From Chitinophaga oryzae (GTDB taxonomy: Bacteria > Bacteroidota > Bacteroidia > Chitinophagales > Chitinophagaceae), in contig NZ_CP051204.2 in the NCBI RefSeq assembly GCF_012516375.2, positions 6,138,001-6,202,000 on the forward strand: a stretch of 64,000 bases of DNA. Direction: 5' to 3'. The stretch's first letter is position 1, and each line of letters opens with the position of its first letter. The notes below the pieces were generated by a model that saw only the letters and a program-made list of their open reading frames with translations, was not told the origin of the DNA and did no database searches. Made by a program: the position numbers and the translations under genes. This document shows positions 1 through 8,800 of this stretch, piece after piece.

Positions 1-35
1 TACTGCTCGCGGGTAAACTGCCGTTTTCTGCTCAT
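1..35 (-). CDS. TetR/AcrR-type regulator, N-terminal fragment
   Basis: Only the first 11 codons are in the window; the gene runs off the left edge. They read MSRKRQFTREQ, which resembles the basic start of TetR-family proteins of the M-RxRxFxRxxAL type. The ATG complement is at 33-35. A perfect 24-bp palindrome lies 12 bases upstream of the start and fits an autoregulatory TetR operator. The family call is inferred from 11 residues plus the operator, so it is tentative. Confidence 0.45.
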   Translation of the reverse strand, partial: MSRKRQFTREQ

Positions 36-47
36 AATATATGATTT

Positions 48-71
48 AAGAAACAGAACGTTCTGTTTCTT
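48..71. promoter_or_regulatory. 24-bp perfect palindrome, probable TetR operator
   Basis: The half-site AAGAAACAGAAC is followed directly by its exact reverse complement GTTCTGTTTCTT. It lies between the TetR-like start codon at 33-35 and the minus-strand -7 box at 75-82, so a bound dimer would cover the predicted transcription start. Length and position fit autorepression by a TetR-family protein, which is inference. Confidence 0.65.
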
Positions 72-74
72 TTA

Positions 75-103
75 CAAAAATAGGGATTTCCAAAGAAAAC
101 AAA
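75..103 (-). promoter_or_regulatory. Bacteroidota-type promoter of the TetR-like gene
   Basis: On the minus strand, TATTTTTG at 82-75 matches the -7 consensus TAnnTTTG. A TTTG at 103-100 can serve as the -33 element with a 17-base spacer, slightly short of the usual 19. The predicted start, near 68, lies inside the palindrome. Confidence 0.45.
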
Positions 104-133
104 AAGCCTTACAGTTTCTGACTGTAAGGCTTT
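103..133 (-). terminator. Rho-independent terminator of the S41 peptidase gene
   Basis: A 13-bp perfect stem (AAAGCCTTACAGT with its complement) closes a 5-base loop and is followed on the minus strand by TTTTTGTTTT. It begins 21 bases after the stop codon of the peptidase gene. Confidence 0.85.
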
Positions 134-153
134 ATATCGAAGTGTTTTAAAGA

Positions 154-1698
154 CTATTTCTTTTCACGGATAAGCCGGAGCACATGTTCCATCTGGGAGT
201 CCTTCCGGTTCATATAATCCTCGTAAGACTGCCATACCTCGTGGTCCGGCATAATGCCTCTGCCCTCCGGCTGCATGGGCTTCACAGGGGCGTCCTGAAC
301 TACGTACATGATGGAAAACTTCGTCTTGATTTTGGAATGCGGTAATTCGTACACCATACCCGCGTGTCCGTTGTGGCAATAATATCCGCCTACCGTTTCA
401 ACGCCTACAATAGTTACATTCCTGGCGTATGCCCTTACCAGCGATGCCAGGTGAGAGGCTGCAGAAGCTGTGTTCTCGTCAATCATCAGGTATAAATGCC
501 CTTTATACGCCGGTTGTTTGGGATAATAAACCGGGTTATGGGCGCTGTCCTGGTAACTTCTTCCGTTTTTGTACGGCAGGAGATAGCTTTTCAGGAACGC
601 TCTGCCTCCCTTTATTTCTTCCGGTCCCCATTTGCTGTCGGTGCTTACGCCCCAGAAATACTGCATATAAGGGATGGTGTCCCGGTCGAAATTAGCATAG
701 GCCGATATGTTTTCCTTAAAAGGGTGGTCTGTCAGGTACATCATCGGTTGTTCGAAAGTAGGATCGCTGCCCCCGGGATTGCTTCTGATATCGAGGATGA
801 GGTTCGGTACAGCGTTTTTATCCAGCGACTGGAACACACTGTCGATAAAACGCACATATCCAGGGAACCTCGGATCATCTGCCCCGTCTGCCATGCTGAA
901 GATGCGGAAGCTGAGAAGTCCCGTAGCGTTATCCACCATCCGGAAGCTGTACTTCGGCTGTACGTTGTAGTCAATCAGGCTGTCCACCACAGCACTGTAA
1001 CGATGCGTCAGGTTCTCCTTGCGGACTGGCAGGGTAACGGCAGGCAGGGTAACCGTTTTTACTTCCTTACTGTAGGGCGGATTGAAAGTAACGGTAAAGT
1101 TGTCCTTCACGCCATACTCGATCATATAACGGTAATTGAAGGAACGCTGTACGCTTCCGGTCCATTTCTGCGTGGCGTTAAACCCGTCAGCCGTGAAGTA
1201 CTTATAAAACGACTGCATCAGGATAGTGTCCGGCACGCCGTTAATGCTCAGTACACGCGAGCCCGCTGGTATCTCTGCTGTCTGATGGTTGAAGATGATG
1301 TTGCCCTGAATATACTTCAGATCGTAGGGAAAATAACCACGCTGACGGTTGTAAAAATCCATCAGGTCTTTTCCCACTTCGGTGTAGTTATGACAGCTGC
1401 CTTCGAAATCGGTCAACCGTAATATGACTTTGAAGTATTCGGTGGTGGGCATCGGCTTCCTGATTTCTCTGAAAGCCACTTTATAAATACTGTCTACCTG
1501 CTTTTTGGTGCGGTAGCGGTACAATCCCGAATTGGCTTTTTCCCGGATATCCCGAAAAAGCTGAAGGTCTTCCTTCATCTCACGGGCGGTCAGTACTCTG
1601 TTGTAGATTTTCAGGCTGTCGTCCGTAGACGGTGGCGCAGCGGCCGCTTTCAGGGCCAGTGATGGTGACAGCAAAAACAATAAGAACAATTTTCTCAT
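154..1698 (-). CDS. S41 (C-terminal processing peptidase) family protein, secreted
   Basis: The 514-residue protein has a signal peptide (residues 1-20, MRKLFLLFLLSP onward, ending AAAA). A long N-terminal region of about 230 residues precedes the tail-specific-protease fold. Recognisable pieces are LILDIRSNPGGSD, as in the S41 core, and ENTASAASHLASL around residue 412, where the serine nucleophile normally sits. The lysine expected in the following G-K motif of CtpA-type enzymes is not seen; the text there reads VGVETVGGYY. Activity is therefore uncertain, and it may be a Bacteroidota subfamily with altered chemistry. No PDZ domain is obvious. It is a single gene with its own terminator, located in the periplasm or envelope. 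The fold call is good; the substrate is unknown. Confidence 0.8.
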   Translation of the reverse strand: MRKLFLLFLLSPSLALKAAAAPPSTDDSLKIYNRVLTAREMKEDLQLFRDIREKANSGLYRYRTKKQVDSIYKVAFREIRKPMPTTEYFKVILRLTDFEGSCHNYTEVGKDLMDFYNRQRGYFPYDLKYIQGNIIFNHQTAEIPAGSRVLSINGVPDTILMQSFYKYFTADGFNATQKWTGSVQRSFNYRYMIEYGVKDNFTVTFNPPYSKEVKTVTLPAVTLPVRKENLTHRYSAVVDSLIDYNVQPKYSFRMVDNATGLLSFRIFSMADGADDPRFPGYVRFIDSVFQSLDKNAVPNLILDIRSNPGGSDPTFEQPMMYLTDHPFKENISAYANFDRDTIPYMQYFWGVSTDSKWGPEEIKGGRAFLKSYLLPYKNGRSYQDSAHNPVYYPKQPAYKGHLYLMIDENTASAASHLASLVRAYARNVTIVGVETVGGYYCHNGHAGMVYELPHSKIKTKFSIMYVVQDAPVKPMQPEGRGIMPDHEVWQSYEDYMNRKDSQMEHVLRLIREKK

Positions 1699-1852
1699 AA
1701 GTTATTCTCCGGTGGCAAATATTGGTTGATATATTTGTTGCAGGGAGTGAAATTAAAACAGTTTTTTGATTTATCCCCTACAGGTATGTCAAATGCTATC
1801 TCTTTTGCAGGGTAAACTTACTTCACGCTCATAATAAGGCAAAGTGGCGCCG

Positions 1853-1860
1853 TAGCTTTG
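1853..1860 (+). promoter_or_regulatory. -7 promoter box (TAGCTTTG) of the DinB-like gene
   Basis: TAGCTTTG matches TAnnTTTG exactly. It would start transcription about 35 bases before the ATG at 1903. No clear TTTG is present at the expected -33 distance. Confidence 0.35.
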
Positions 1861-1902
1861 CCCAGGGAAATGATTACCTTTTAATCACATAAAAAAAACA
1901 TC

Positions 1903-2403
1903 ATGATACAGACTATCCGGGAAAGCTTATGGAGACAATTTGGTGGCAGCATCGATATGCTGACCAACGCCATCGCAGCTTATCCCGAAACGCTTTGGAA
2001 CGAACAGAAAAAGTTCTTCTATATCTCCTATCATGTGGCCGTGTTCCTGGACTATTATTTGACCATCCCCGCAGGGCCGCTTACCTCTCCGCTTTCCTTC
2101 ACGCTCAGTGATGATATTCCGGAGGAAGGTATCGACGACCTTGTGCCGGACAGGCTTTACAGTAAAGAAGAAATACTGGCCTATTTGCAGATAAGCAGAA
2201 AAAAATGCCATGACCTGATCTTTCAAATGACGGAAGATGATTTCGCACAGCTATGGGTAGAAACAGAAAGCAATAAAGTAATGCCTGTCCTGGAATTGTT
2301 CTTATACAATATGCGGCATGTACAGCATCATGCAGCACAGTTAAATATGATACTGAGAAAGAATACCGGTAATGCACCGCGTTGGGTGAGGGCTGCGAGG
2401 TGA
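1903..2403 (+). CDS. DinB/DfsB-fold protein
   Basis: This is a 166-residue four-helix-bundle protein of the DinB (DNA-damage-inducible) superfamily, the usual length for the family. The metal-binding histidines characteristic of the fold are visible as YHVAVFLDYYL near residue 44 and NMRHVQHHAAQLN near residue 143. Members include bacillithiol S-transferases and many enzymes of unknown substrate, so a thiol-transferase role is possible but not shown. It is cytoplasmic, with no signal peptide. It stands alone, followed by a hairpin shared with the tRNA gene on the opposite strand. Confidence 0.75.
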   Translation: MIQTIRESLWRQFGGSIDMLTNAIAAYPETLWNEQKKFFYISYHVAVFLDYYLTIPAGPLTSPLSFTLSDDIPEEGIDDLVPDRLYSKEEILAYLQISRKKCHDLIFQMTEDDFAQLWVETESNKVMPVLELFLYNMRHVQHHAAQLNMILRKNTGNAPRWVRAAR

Positions 2404-2454
2404 TTAGTAGAGATAATCTGCAATAAGTACCAATGGAGTACTTCCAAAAACCAA

Positions 2455-2486
2455 AAGAGGAAAACCGCTTTCGCTGTTTTCCTCTT
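2455..2486. terminator. bidirectional terminator between the DinB-like gene and tRNA-Arg
   Basis: AAGAGGAAAAC pairs with GTTTTCCTCTT over 11 bp around a 10-base loop. It sits between a plus-strand gene and a minus-strand tRNA, and the A/T-rich arms could terminate both. Confidence 0.65.
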
Positions 2487-2491
2487 CCTTG

Positions 2492-2565
2492 TATCCCGGA
2501 TTGGATTCGAACCAATGACCTACTGCTTAGAAGGCAGTTGCTCTATCCAGCTGAGCTACCGAGAC
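2492..2565 (-). tRNA. tRNA-Arg (anticodon UCU)
   Basis: The 74-base cloverleaf reads on the minus strand. The acceptor pairs GTCTCGG with CCGGGAT, the D arm is GCTC/GAGC, the anticodon stem is ACTGC/GCAGT with loop CTTCTAA, and the T arm is ATTGG-TTCGAAT-CCAAT. The anticodon TCT is at 2531-2529. The CCA end is not encoded. The first acceptor pair is a G-U wobble. Confidence 0.95.
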
Positions 2566-2698
2566 TTATATTTTGTTTTTTCCGTCAATGTGAAATAAAT
2601 TCCTATATTTATCTCTCATTTTGGGAGTGCAAATTTATGGAAATCTTTTCCAATAAATCAAATTTAATTTAATTTTTCTAAAATACTGACTGAAAAAT

Positions 2699-3370
2699 AT
2701 GGACGTACAGATCGAAGAAAGCTGGAAAGAAATACTCAAAGATGAGTTCAACAAAACCTATTTTGCGGAGATTGTGATGCACCTGAAACATGAGAAAGCA
2801 CTGGGGAAAACCATCTACCCGGCAGGTAACAACATTTTCAACGCCTTCCAACAAACGCCTTTCGACAAAGTAAAGGTAGTGATTTTAGGGCAAGACCCCT
2901 ACCATGGTCCCGGACAGGCACATGGCCTCAGTTTCTCCGTACCGGACGGCATCAAACCGCCGCCGTCGCTGGGCAACATCTACAAGGAAATGCAAACCGA
3001 TCTCGGCCTGGACATACCCACCAGCGGCAACCTTACCAAATGGGCGGAACACGGCGTGCTCCTGCTCAACGCGTTCCTGACGGTAAGGGCCAGCGAACCG
3101 GCATCCCATAGCAAAATCGGCTGGGAGAACTTTACCGACGCTGTCATCCGCAAAATATCAGACCTGAAAAACGATGTGGTATTTCTGCTGTGGGGCCGCT
3201 TCGCACAGGATAAACAAATCCTGATAGACGCTACCCGCCACCATATCCTGAAAGCGGCCCACCCCTCGCCTTTCAGCGCCGCCAACGGCTTCTTCGGCTG
3301 CAAACATTTTTCCAAAACCAACGAGCTCCTGCTGAAAGCCGGTATCGAACCGGTGGACTGGCGCCTCTGA
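2699..3370 (+). CDS. ung: uracil-DNA glycosylase, family 1
   Basis: This enzyme removes uracil from DNA in base-excision repair. The 223 residues are the normal length. The water-activating motif GQDPYHG is at residues 64-70 (Asp66), followed by GLSFSVP. The second signature HPSPFSAANGFFGCKHF begins at His188. The uracil-binding asparagine region VLLLNAFLTVR is also present. It is cytoplasmic and monomeric. The next gene, the broken acyltransferase, starts about 42 bases downstream on the same strand, so the two may be co-transcribed. Confidence 0.97.
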   Translation: MDVQIEESWKEILKDEFNKTYFAEIVMHLKHEKALGKTIYPAGNNIFNAFQQTPFDKVKVVILGQDPYHGPGQAHGLSFSVPDGIKPPPSLGNIYKEMQTDLGLDIPTSGNLTKWAEHGVLLLNAFLTVRASEPASHSKIGWENFTDAVIRKISDLKNDVVFLLWGRFAQDKQILIDATRHHILKAAHPSPFSAANGFFGCKHFSKTNELLLKAGIEPVDWRL

Positions 3371-3412
3371 TCATTGGCATACTATCAGTATCTTTACGAT
3401 AACCTCTCTGTT

Positions 3413-4158
3413 ATGCTAAAAAATATACTGGGAAGAATTTATGCGCTGTACGCATTGCTGCTGTTCATCATCACAATGATGATCGTCTTTATCCCTATTT
3501 TAATCGCCTCTCTCTGGCCAGAGCCCAAGCCTACCGCCTTTTTCATCGCCATCGGCCGCCGGTGGATGAATATCTACCTGCCGCTGATAGGATGCCCGGC
3601 CAGGCTGAAAGGCCAGGAATATTTTGCCCCCGGCCAAACCTATGTGATCGTCTGCAACCACAACGCATTGATGGACATCCCCGTTACCACCGGTTATGTC
3701 CCCGGGGCCAATAAAACACTGGCGAAAGCCTCCATGGCTAAAATACCGGTATTCAATGTGCTGTACAAAATCGGCAGCATACTGGTAGACCGCAGCAGTG
3801 AAGCCAGCCGCAAACAAAGCGTCGTGGACATGAAACATGCCCTCAGCCTCGGCATCCACATGTTGCTCTACCCGAAGGTACCCGCAACCGCACCGCCGAT
3901 CCGCTGAAACCATTCTATGACGGCGCTTTCGCGCTCGCCATAGATACCCAGACGCCACTGATGCCCTCCCTGCTTTTCAACACCAGGAAAATACAACCTC
4001 CCGGCAAAACATTCTTCGCGTGGCCACATCCTATCCACTATCACGTACTTCCTCCCATCCCCACCACCGGCATGACGCGCGACGACCTGCCGGCGCTGAA
4101 AGAGAGAGTATTTAAGCTGATGCAGGATTACTACGTCACAACAAAGGATAAACTGTAA
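3413..4158 (+). pseudogene. plsC: 1-acyl-sn-glycerol-3-phosphate acyltransferase (PlsC family), frameshifted
   Basis: PlsC makes phosphatidic acid from lysophosphatidic acid at the inner membrane. The N-terminal part has a membrane segment (ALYALLLFIITMMIVFIPIL) and the acceptor motif NHNALMDIP, a variant of NHxxxxD. At 3871-3878 the sequence reads CCCGAAGG, where the conserved YPEGTR motif needs CCCGGAAGG. One missing G shifts the frame and gives a stop at 3905-3907. From 3874 on, frame +1 continues the family sequence (EGTRNRTADPLKPFYDGAF, then the stretch ending at 4158). Joined, the product would be about 248 residues, a normal length. ATG 3413 is preferred over the upstream TTG. A real null mutation and a sequencing error cannot be told apart here. 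Confidence 0.85.
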
Positions 4159-4176
4159 TCACAGAACAATAAAAAC

Positions 4177-4212
4177 AAAGAACCCGTTTGAGTAACATCA
4201 AACGGGTTCTTT
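4177..4212. terminator. bidirectional terminator between the plsC pseudogene and susD
   Basis: A 15-bp perfect stem (AAAGAACCCGTTTGA and its complement) encloses the loop GTAACA. It lies between convergent genes, with A/T-rich flanks on both sides. Confidence 0.85.
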
Positions 4213-4233
4213 CATATGGGCATAGCGATAATA

Positions 4234-5817
4234 TCAATACAAAGGGTTCTGCGTCATCTTCGGATTCGCTAACAGCTCGTTCAATGGAATAGGATAACGG
4301 AAATCCCTTTCCACATTACAGGAACGCGTCTCCACCAGCACCGGCGCCCCGGTAGCAGGGTCCACAGCGCCATGCACCTGCCCGTTCATTACATCCCCCA
4401 GTATACCCCAACGGCGGATATCATAAAAACGCGCGCCTTCAAACGCCAGCTCGGCGGTACGCTCGCGGCGTATCAGCTGCCGCAGCTTCTCCTGCGTATT
4501 ATACTTGCCTGCATCCACTACGGGCATGCCTGCACGCGTACGGATATCATTCAGATGGTTGATCACATCAGGGTTCTGCCAGTCGCCCAGCTCCACCAAT
4601 GCCTCGGCATAGTTCAGCAACACCTCGGCATAACGGATGATCATATAATCCAGCGAAGGACTGGCGCCGTTACGGTCTTTGGGATCGAGATATTTTTTCA
4701 CCCAGAAACCGGTGGCGGTGCTGTTAAGGATGCCGATACGGTCACTGCCCTCGCTGGCAAACGGACGAAGCGTATCCTTTTCATACACCTGCCCGGGCAC
4801 CAGCACAGAAGCTACCAGCCGCGGATCACGATTGTTTTTGTAGAAAGGATCTTTCTGGTATAAAGCCAGCGAATCAGGCCCCAGCTCCTGCAGTGTTTTA
4901 CCCTGCAGCGTCTCAAAACTGTTGACCAGCTTCATCGTTGGCGATACGACTGTCTGTCCTCCCACGCCATAAGGTGCAAATGTTCTCCACGCATTGGAGC
5001 AACCGTTGTCCCGGAAAAATACCCGCTCTTTGTTCAACTCACCGGCATAGGTAAACAGCTCCGCAAAACTGTTGACTTTCGTATTGGTGCTGCGGTACAG
5101 CTTATACACGTTCTGGTCAATCACCTTCTGCGCAGCCATCTTCGCTGTTTCATACTGCTTGTAAAACATCGCCAGCTTGGCTATCAGCGCCCAGCAGACA
5201 CCGGAAGAAATACGCCACGCTTCATTATTGTTATACACGTCCGGCAAATGAGGCGCGCAAGCTGTCAGCTCGCTCACCACAAAATCATACACCTCTTTTT
5301 CTGAGTTACGGGTAGTATTACTATTGGCCGGCTCCAGCGATTCCGTCACAATCGGAATGCCGCCAAAGAAAAGCATCATCTCCATGTGATAATAAGCGCG
5401 CATGGCCCTCGCCTCATATTTGTAGCGGTCTTTCAGCGAAGAATCCATATAACAGCGGTCTACGTTTTCAAGGAACCGGCAGGCGCGGCGGATATCCTTA
5501 TAATCGTCCCGCCACAGGTTCAACGCCACGTCCCAGTTGCTGTTCTGTAATCCTTTGGCGTACGCCTCATAGGCGCCGCGGGTATCCTGGCGTGCCACAG
5601 CCTCATCACTCAAAGCGGAGAGGAACATCAGCTGCCGCCCGCTGGAACCACCCGGCAGACCGGCATACACCGACCCCAATGCACCGGTGGCATTGGCTTC
5701 TGTCTTCCACCAGTTATCATCCGTCACACTCACCGGGTCATCATGGGTGAGAAACTTTTCACAACTGCTGCATGTCAGCATCACGGCTGAAAAAATGACT
5801 GCATATATCTTTTTCAT
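4234..5817 (-). CDS. SusD/RagB-family outer-membrane lipoprotein
   Basis: SusD proteins cap the SusC transporter from outside and bind the ligand. From the preferred ATG at 5817 the protein has 527 residues. An earlier in-frame ATG at 5853 would overlap susC. The lipoprotein signal is MKKIYAVIFSAVMLTCSSC, with the lipid-modified Cys at its end. Typical SusD features are FLTHDDPVSVTDDNWWKTE near the start, the helical TPR core (ARAMRAYYHMEMMLFFGGIPIV), the LRQLIRRERTAELAFEGARFYDIRRWG block, and the C-terminal FRYPIPLNELLANPKMTQNPLY. It starts 10 bases after the susC stop, so the two are translationally linked. The ligand cannot be predicted from sequence. Confidence 0.95.
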   Translation of the reverse strand: MKKIYAVIFSAVMLTCSSCEKFLTHDDPVSVTDDNWWKTEANATGALGSVYAGLPGGSSGRQLMFLSALSDEAVARQDTRGAYEAYAKGLQNSNWDVALNLWRDDYKDIRRACRFLENVDRCYMDSSLKDRYKYEARAMRAYYHMEMMLFFGGIPIVTESLEPANSNTTRNSEKEVYDFVVSELTACAPHLPDVYNNNEAWRISSGVCWALIAKLAMFYKQYETAKMAAQKVIDQNVYKLYRSTNTKVNSFAELFTYAGELNKERVFFRDNGCSNAWRTFAPYGVGGQTVVSPTMKLVNSFETLQGKTLQELGPDSLALYQKDPFYKNNRDPRLVASVLVPGQVYEKDTLRPFASEGSDRIGILNSTATGFWVKKYLDPKDRNGASPSLDYMIIRYAEVLLNYAEALVELGDWQNPDVINHLNDIRTRAGMPVVDAGKYNTQEKLRQLIRRERTAELAFEGARFYDIRRWGILGDVMNGQVHGAVDPATGAPVLVETRSCNVERDFRYPIPLNELLANPKMTQNPLY

Positions 5818-5827
5818 ACGACCATTA

Positions 5828-8800
5828 TTAAAGTTGAACATTAATACCGGCAATAAATGCCTTCATGATACCATAGGTCCACTGATCTCCCTGGCTTTCG
5901 GCATCAGTGAGCTTCATCTTCGTAAAGGTGATCGGGTTCTGTGCGTTCACGTATACCCGCAAGCCACGGATACCAACGCGCTTCAGCCAGTCGGCCTGCG
6001 AATTGTACCCCAGCTGGATATACTTCACCCGCATGTATGCTCCGTTCTGAAACCAGAAATCAGAGGATAACTTGTTATTGGTGGGCAACGTGTTCAAACG
6101 CGGGAACATCGCGCTGGTACGTTGAGGTGTCCAGTAGTTGTCGGCATAAAAACGGGTAGGCACCCCGCCGTCTTTACTGTTGTCCATCGGCAACGCCAGC
6201 ATTCCTTCCAGCACTACGTCAGATTTACCGGTACCCTGCAACAAAAACTCAAGATCGAAATTTTTATACGCCACCCGGAAATTGGCGAAGTAATTCAGGC
6301 GTGGGATAGGGTTACCAATCAACGTCTGGTCGGACCCGTCAATAGCTTTATTGCCACTAAGGTCGAGGTATTTGATATCCCCCGGCTGGGCGCCGGGCAA
6401 CACCGGTATCAGCGGGTTGCCATCCTTGTCAAAGTCGCTTTCCTGCAGCAGTCCCGCGGTTTTGTAACCGAAGATGCCTCCGTACGGGCCGCCCTCCTGC
6501 TGAATAGAAGTGGAGCTCACATAAGGGCCGCTCAGCAGCGACACGATCTCGTTTTTGTTATAGGTCACGCCCGGCCGTAAAGACACCGCCACGTTCTTAC
6601 CGATGTTGCCGTTATAATTCACGGAAGCCTCCCAGCCTGTGTTGCGCAGCTTCCCGGCGTTGATGGGCACTTTGTCTTCAAAGCCGCCGGTATAGGACAG
6701 CGGCGGACGCAGGATGATGTCTTTGGTGAGCTTGTTGTAATAGTCCACCACGATCTCCAGCTTGTTGTTAAACAAACCGATGTCTAACCCCACATCGGCC
6801 ATATTCACTGTTTCCCAGCTCAGGTCCGGGTTACCGTAGTTGGTCTCCAGGCCGGAACCGGAATTGATCGTGGTTTGATACTGATACAGGTCCACGTCCG
6901 ATTCATTGCCCAGCTGCCCGTAGGAAGCGCGCAGTTTCATATTGCTGACCGCTTTCACGGAAGACATGAATTTCTCTTTGCTGATGTTCCAGCCAAACGC
7001 TACGGACGGAAAGAAACCATATTTATGCCCTTTGGCAAATTTGGAAGATGCGTCCATTCGGCCGGTCAGCTCCAGCAGATACCTGTCCTGGTAAGAGTAA
7101 TTCAACTTGGCATAGGACGACAACAGGGAGTTGATATACAAATACGTTCCGGCCGAGCTGGCACTCGTATTTTTTTCTTCCTGCGAATAACCCGCCATCA
7201 GGAAGAAGTGATGATCTTTTACATCGAGCGTGTAATCGGCATTGGCGGCAATGTAGTAGTACGTAGTCCTCGCCTGTGCATAAGCGCGCTGCTGCGTCCA
7301 CGTTTGCAGCAACTGGCCGGTGTAATAGTCGAAGAAGTTATAGTTGTCCCGCAGGCTGCCCAGCAGGTCGCTGTTGAGGCGATAGCTGAACTGTCCCCGC
7401 AGGTTCAGTCCCGGTATCACTTCCCACTTCGGTTGCAGGTTAATGCTGGACTGTCCGTATTCGTTGACAAAACGGCCGCCTTTTTCAGCATAGGCAAGCG
7501 GGTTCACGATATCCACGTAACGGCCGTAGATCTCGGAGGAGCCTTCTTTCTGCGGATATTTGGGCAGAATGGTAGGCGGTACGCGGAACACGTCTTCCAG
7601 CAGGCGGGTGCCGTCATGCCCCAGCGTTCTGTTGGGCAGCAGGATATTACGTTTGATGGCCAGCAGGTCCATATTGATCTGGAAATTTTTTGTCAGCGAC
7701 ACGGACGTGTTGGCGCGGATATTATATTTCCTGCTGCTGGTCAGCGGTGTCATACCATCCTGGTACTGGTAATTGGCGTTCAGCGCAAAGCGGGCAAGGC
7801 TGTTACCGCCGCTCACGCCTACGGAGTGACTGGTGATAGGCGCTCTCTTGTTGACAATGACTTTCTGCCAATCGGTATTCGGGTATTTTACCGGGTCGGT
7901 GCCGGCGATGGTTTGTTGAATATCGTCTTCGGAATACAGGGGTGTTTTACCGGAATTGGCCAGGGCTTCATTGTACATGCGCATATATTGTGGAGCGTCT
8001 ACCAGTGCGGGCATTTTAGTGGGTGACTGCACGCCGTAGTAACCGTCATAGGTAACGGCCACACGGCCGGGCGTACCGCGTTTGGTGGTGACGAGGATAA
8101 CACCGCTGGCGGCTCTGGCGCCATAGATAGAGGCGGCGGCCGCATCTTTCAGTACGGTCACGCTTTCTACCGTGAGCGGGTCTATGAAGTTCATGTCCAT
8201 CGGGATGCCGTCTACCAGCACCAGCGGATTGGAACCATTGAGAGAAGTAATACCGCGTATCTTGATGGTGGCCGCATCTCCGCCGGGCAGACCGGACGCC
8301 TGGCTTACCTGCAGACCGGTCACACCGCCCTGCAGCGATTGCGAAATGGTGGTGATGGGCTTGCCGCTCATCGCCGATTTTACATTCAGGGAAGCTACCG
8401 AACTGGCAATATGTTTACGCTGTTGCTCTGTAATGCCCACCACCACAACTTCATCGAGGGCGGACACTTTTTCTTTCAATGAGATGGAAAGACCGTTGTT
8501 GCTGCGCAGCACATTATATTCCGTCGCGATAAATCCTACGAGGCTGAATACCAGCGTAGCATTTCTGGGCGCCTGGATGGTGAAATAACCATCGGCATCG
8601 CTGGTGGTGCCACGGGAAGTGCCTTTGACGCCGATGGAAACGCCGGGCAGCGCTACGGGCGGCTCATGGGTATCGTACACACGGCCTTTGATGGTCAGCA
8701 TACTGTCTTCCCGCGCGAGCTTCAGCGGCCGTACCGGCTGTTCTTCTTTGGGAACGATCGCCACCTGCGTGCCTACGATCGTATAGCCGAGACCGGTACC

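Noticed and set aside
36..153. Phage attachment site from the palindrome and terminator
   Set aside because: No integrase, no tRNA overlap and no direct repeat; operator plus terminator explains both.
496..1422. Open frame of 308 codons antisense to the S41 gene
   Set aside because: No protein-like pattern; the S41 gene on the minus strand explains the region.
2433..2672. Short plus-strand open frame over the tRNA
   Set aside because: It is read across tRNA-Arg and its terminator; the cloverleaf is unambiguous.
6875..8026. Open frame of 383 codons antisense to susC
   Set aside because: It lies entirely opposite well-recognised barrel sequence and has no start signal or family features.
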